The notes under the pieces: model-generated | Told to the model about the DNA's origin: nothing | Database searches by the model: none | What the model saw: only the letters and a program-made list of their open reading frames with translations | Part shown: positions 31,542 through 34,323 of the stretch, one piece after another | Position numbering within the stretch: position 1 is the first letter of the stretch | Layout: each line of letters begins with the position of its first letter | Made by a program: the position numbers and the translations under genes | Assembly (NCBI GenBank): GCA_024233975.1 | Contig: JACKOX010000031.1 | Coordinates: 1-34,323 of the forward strand | Length of the DNA stretch: 34,323 bases | DNA from: Rhodanobacteraceae bacterium | GTDB taxonomy: Bacteria; Pseudomonadota; Gammaproteobacteria; Xanthomonadales; Xanthomonadaceae | Reading direction: 5' to 3'

Positions 31542-32645
31542 ATGTCCGCGGATACGTTGCTGGTTTCCACCCGCAAGGGATTGTTCGTCTGGGCGCGGGC
31601 TGGTGCTGGCTGGAAGCTCGAGCACCACGCCTTTCCAGGCGACAGCGTCACGCTGACGCTGGTCGATCCACGCGATGGCCAGTGGTATGCGGCGATGAAC
31701 CTGGGGCATTTCGGCTGCAAGTTGAAGCGCAGCGCGGACCGTGGCCGCAGCTGGACCGAATGCGCGGTGCCAGCCTACGGCGAGGACGACATCGTGCCGG
31801 TTGGCGATGGCAAGGAAACCAAGGTCGCCACGCTGAAGCTGATCTGGTCACTGGCGGCCGGCGATGCCTCGCAGCCGGGACGACTCTGGGCCGGCACCAT
31901 TCCCGGTGGCCTGTTCAAATCCGATGACCTCGGCGAAAGCTGGCAGCTGCAGCGCGAACTGTGGAAGCAGCCCGAGCGCGGCAGCTGGTTTGGTGGCGGC
32001 TACGATGAACCCGGCATCCATTCGATCTGCGTCGACCCGCGCGATCCACGCTGCGTGCGCGTCGCGGTGTCGACCGGTGGCGTCTGGCGCAGCGACGACG
32101 ATGGCGAAAGCTGGGAACAGACTGCCCATGGCATGCGCGCCTGCTATATGCCAGAAGGCCAGCAGGACACGCCCAACTCGCAGGACGTGCACCAGATGGT
32201 GCAATGCCGCTCAGCACCGGAACGCTTCTGGGTGCAGCACCACTGCGGCGTGTTCCGAAGTGACAGCAACGGCGGTGACTGGAAGGAGATCACCAGTATC
32301 GAACCGTCGGCGTTTGGCTTCGCCGTCGCCCTGCACCCCGATGACCCGGACACGGCGTGGTTCGTCCCCGGTATCAAGGACGAATGTCGCCTGCCGGTTG
32401 ACGCCAAGCTCGTCGTCGCGCGCACGCGTGATGGCGGCAAGAGCTTCGACGTGCTGCGAGAGGGTCTGCCGCAGGAGCACGTCTACGACCTCGTCTACCG
32501 GCATGGTCTGACGGTCAGTGACGACGGCAACCAGCTGGCCTTCGGATCAACCACCGGCGGCGTCTGGGCCAGCGACGACCAGGGCGACCACTGGCAGATG
32601 CTCCCCGCACGACTACCGATGGTGCATGCGGTGTGCTTCGCATGA
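31542..32645 (+). CDS. Asp-box (BNR/sortilin-like) beta-propeller protein
   Basis: 367 residues from the ATG at 31542. At least six Asp-box motifs of the S-x-D-x-G-x-x-W type are visible: SADRGRSW, SDDLGESW, SDDDGESW, SDSNGGDW, RDGGKSF and SDDQGDHW, indicating a six- or seven-bladed propeller like sialidases and Vps10/sortilin. No signal peptide and no sialidase Arg triad could be identified, so an enzymatic sialidase role is not supported despite likely database names. The cytosolic location fits pairing with the ThiS/MoaD-like protein two bases upstream. The stop overlaps the ATG of the next gene (ATGA). Confidence 0.85.
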   Translation: MSADTLLVSTRKGLFVWARAGAGWKLEHHAFPGDSVTLTLVDPRDGQWYAAMNLGHFGCKLKRSADRGRSWTECAVPAYGEDDIVPVGDGKETKVATLKLIWSLAAGDASQPGRLWAGTIPGGLFKSDDLGESWQLQRELWKQPERGSWFGGGYDEPGIHSICVDPRDPRCVRVAVSTGGVWRSDDDGESWEQTAHGMRACYMPEGQQDTPNSQDVHQMVQCRSAPERFWVQHHCGVFRSDSNGGDWKEITSIEPSAFGFAVALHPDDPDTAWFVPGIKDECRLPVDAKLVVARTRDGGKSFDVLREGLPQEHVYDLVYRHGLTVSDDGNQLAFGSTTGGVWASDDQGDHWQMLPARLPMVHAVCFA

Positions 32646-33280
32646 CTTGGATTCGGGAATCGCGCAGCGCTGCGGCTATGTCGATGAAGCGTTGGGGTGT
32701 GGTTTTTGCTGTTCTGGCAACCTGCGGCCTTGCCAGTGTAATCGTTGTCCTGACCAGCCGCTCGTTCGAGTATTTCCCTGAAGGCGTGCTTGATCCTCAG
32801 CGCGCTGACCTGGATACCCTGAAGCGTGGCTGGTATTCGAGCGAGCTCCGCGCCTTGAACGAGCCGGTGTTGGCGCCGAGTGCTGGACAGTTCGTTTTTC
32901 GCTTTACCTTGCTGAGATCATCTCGAGCACCGATGGCGGTTCGCATCGTCGCTGAAGACGGCCGGTACACCCTGCATGCTCTCGAACTTTTCGTCTATCC
33001 AGCTGATGATCAAACAAAGGAGATGCGTCGGGTATCGAGAGTGCTTTCGTCGCAGGAGGTTGATGAGCTGAAATACCTGATCGACGAAATCGCGTTCTGG
33101 GACATCCCAACTTACGAGAAGGACAACGGTGTCGATGGTTCACGATGGATCGTCGAGGGTGCTACCGATCAGTATCACGTTGTCGACCGCTGGTCTCCCG
33201 AATCCGGTCCTGCACGCAAACTTGGCGAGCGTTTCCTGTCATTGACGGGCTGGGAGTTCGATCCCATGGAAACGTACTGA
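32642..33280 (+). CDS. Hypothetical membrane-anchored protein
   Basis: 212 residues from the ATG at 32642, which overlaps the preceding stop as ATGA; starts at ATG 32678 (MSMKRW) or 32684 would also fit. A single hydrophobic helix (about 17-37, WGVVFAVLATCGLASVIVVL) is likely a signal anchor, leaving a periplasmic domain of about 170 residues. The domain alternates beta-strands and has VLSSQEVDELKYLIDEIAFWDIP, which resembles a segment in small secreted proteins of unknown function. It also has a basic/acidic SRWIVEGATDQYHVVDRWSP strand pair, and ends near LTGWEFDP. No known family is recognised. Codon use is less GC-biased than in the two genes before it. Confidence 0.65.
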   Translation: MTWIRESRSAAAMSMKRWGVVFAVLATCGLASVIVVLTSRSFEYFPEGVLDPQRADLDTLKRGWYSSELRALNEPVLAPSAGQFVFRFTLLRSSRAPMAVRIVAEDGRYTLHALELFVYPADDQTKEMRRVSRVLSSQEVDELKYLIDEIAFWDIPTYEKDNGVDGSRWIVEGATDQYHVVDRWSPESGPARKLGERFLSLTGWEFDPMETY

Positions 33281-33333
33281 CTCGTAGGATGTTTCCAGCT
33301 TGACGCATCGTCGGGGCCTGAGCCGAAGAGCAG

Positions 33334-34254
33334 CTACATCTCGGCGGGGCTGCAATTTCGCAACCCCAATTCATCGTCTTCTGGAACCAGCTGAATGGCG
33401 CCGCCACCCAGTTGACGACCTCGGTACTCGGCTGCGGAAAGTTCCTGTGGAGACAGCTCCAGTCGCGCGGAATCGAGGAGTTCCTGCTGCCTCTGTGACA
33501 GTCCACGCGCATGACGAAGGGCCGTCCCGTACGCAACCAGGTCGGTGGTATTTCGTTCCTGCAACACGTCGTTCCCCAGATGAAGTTCGCCGGCAGCAGC
33601 CTGGAAAGCGAGTGATAGTCCTTCAATTGAATGCATGGCTACCAGGCGATCAATGAATTCCGGGGCATGTTCCCGGTAGTAGAGCAGTGCTTCGGCATAC
33701 TCCAGCGGATGTTCGGTATCGATGAAAGGGTCGATCACGAATTCGAATAGCGATTGGGCGTTGCCGGCTTGCGCGGATTGCGCCAAATACCACCATTCGC
33801 GATGTTGCTGTTCCGGCAGGAACTGTTCGCATTGTCGGCTCAGTTCGTTGGAAATGCGCTCAAGGCGCGCTATGTCGCGTGAAAGGTCCAGGCTCTCGTC
33901 CCTGACGTTTTGTTCAAATTGGGACGCAGCGATGGCGTCGACAGTTCGCGATAGGCGGCAACGGGCCAGGGTGCGCGCGATGCGGCAGCTGTGGACCGGG
34001 TCGCCGGCATCGGCTCTTGCCAGGGAGTCAGTGATCGAATCCTCGTCAATTTTGGCAACGCTGGACTCCTTCGCGCGGAGAGCGGAATCAGCCGTTTGGG
34101 TGATCTCGCTACGTTCAGACAATGCCACATTTGTCAGTGCTGCTTCGCGTGGTAACGCGGTTTCTCGGGCACTTCTATCGGGCATGTTCATGAAGACGGT
34201 ACCGAGGATCAGAAGAGCCAGGCCTGTCGCAGCGGATGCCCATCGCTTTTTCAT
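33334..34254 (-). CDS. Hypothetical membrane-anchored helical protein
   Basis: 306 residues from the ATG at 34254, chosen because MKKRWASAATGLALLILGTV is a typical N-terminal signal anchor; a frame start at 34302 is less plausible. The rest is almost entirely helical and lies outside the membrane: an acidic/basic linker (30-90), LARADAGDPVHSCRIARTLARC and a Cys-containing helical array with WWYLAQSAQAGNAQSLFEF, suggesting Sel1/TPR-like repeats. Two Cys pairs may form disulfides in the periplasm. I do not recognise a named family; similar proteins seem to occur as hypotheticals in Xanthomonadales. Convergent with the preceding gene across about 50 bases. Confidence 0.7.
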   Translation of the reverse strand: MKKRWASAATGLALLILGTVFMNMPDRSARETALPREAALTNVALSERSEITQTADSALRAKESSVAKIDEDSITDSLARADAGDPVHSCRIARTLARCRLSRTVDAIAASQFEQNVRDESLDLSRDIARLERISNELSRQCEQFLPEQQHREWWYLAQSAQAGNAQSLFEFVIDPFIDTEHPLEYAEALLYYREHAPEFIDRLVAMHSIEGLSLAFQAAAGELHLGNDVLQERNTTDLVAYGTALRHARGLSQRQQELLDSARLELSPQELSAAEYRGRQLGGGAIQLVPEDDELGLRNCSPAEM

Positions 34255-34323
34255 TGAGTGGAGATAGTCGGTTTGGCCAGAGGACAGAATTGATCTTGCC
34301 ACGCACGAAAAAGGCGGCCAATC
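34255..34323. other. Right edge, 5' flank of the last gene
   Basis: 69 bases upstream of the last gene. No further gene start or recognisable promoter is visible before the window ends. Confidence 0.3.

Noticed and set aside
31542..32645. Sialidase identity for the BNR-repeat protein
   Set aside because: Asp-boxes alone mark a propeller fold. No signal peptide and no catalytic Arg triad or Tyr/Glu pair could be identified.
1..34323. tRNA, rRNA, insertion sequence, integrase or riboswitch
   Set aside because: None recognised on either strand on reading; small RNAs cannot be excluded without a covariance-model search.

Overview
The window is high-GC, gene-dense bacterial chromosome with no rRNA, tRNA, phage, transposase or CRISPR signal. 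Several features point to a gammaproteobacterium of the Xanthomonadales/Lysobacterales type: giant secreted CSLREA beta-helix proteins, secreted proteins ending in Phe-x-Asp-Gly-Phe-Glu, a periplasmic tricorn-type S41 peptidase, and a TIGR03032-TPR-glycosyltransferase fusion. This is inference from gene content; no marker gene is present.

Layout. (1) 1-1.6 kb: the 3' part of an esterase-TPR gene and a small Cys-containing protein. (2) 1.7-6.05 kb: a divergent pair (secreted amidohydrolase; 7-TM AraC-type regulator) lies between two direct copies of the 3' part of a conserved membrane-protein gene. The intact copy (4845-5384) follows a CxxC membrane protein gene; the other copy (1725-1923) is a fragment. 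Nearly all differences between the copies are synonymous. (3) 6.2-10.7 kb: an AT-richer two-gene operon with a sulfotransferase and an 1163-residue protein joining glycan-associated repeats, GT2, GT4 and a sulfotransferase domain. It probably makes a sulfated surface glycan and may be horizontally acquired. (4) 11.1-12.6 kb: a small membrane protein, an oxidoreductase-like Cys protein and a GNAT acetyltransferase. (5) 12.7-21.6 kb: a 2120-residue exported protein with four tandem CSLREA/beta-helix/DQRG units, a secreted metallo-beta-lactamase-fold hydrolase, and a second exported beta-helix protein. The two beta-helix proteins share a C-terminal F-x-DGFE motif. (6) 21.7-28.1 kb: DUF1697 protein, TIGR03032-TPR-GT fusion, tricorn-type peptidase. 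(7) 28.2-34.3 kb: a membrane PAS-GGDEF-EAL protein, DUF1428 protein, a ThiS/MoaD-like protein coupled to an Asp-box (BNR) propeller protein, and two poorly known membrane-anchored proteins.

Best leads for something undescribed: the shared C-terminal F-x-DGFE tail on exported beta-helix proteins, the fused GT/sulfotransferase operon, the ThiS/MoaD-BNR pair, and the direct-repeat-bounded amidohydrolase/7TM-AraC module. No defence system, toxin-antitoxin pair or biosynthetic cluster was recognised.
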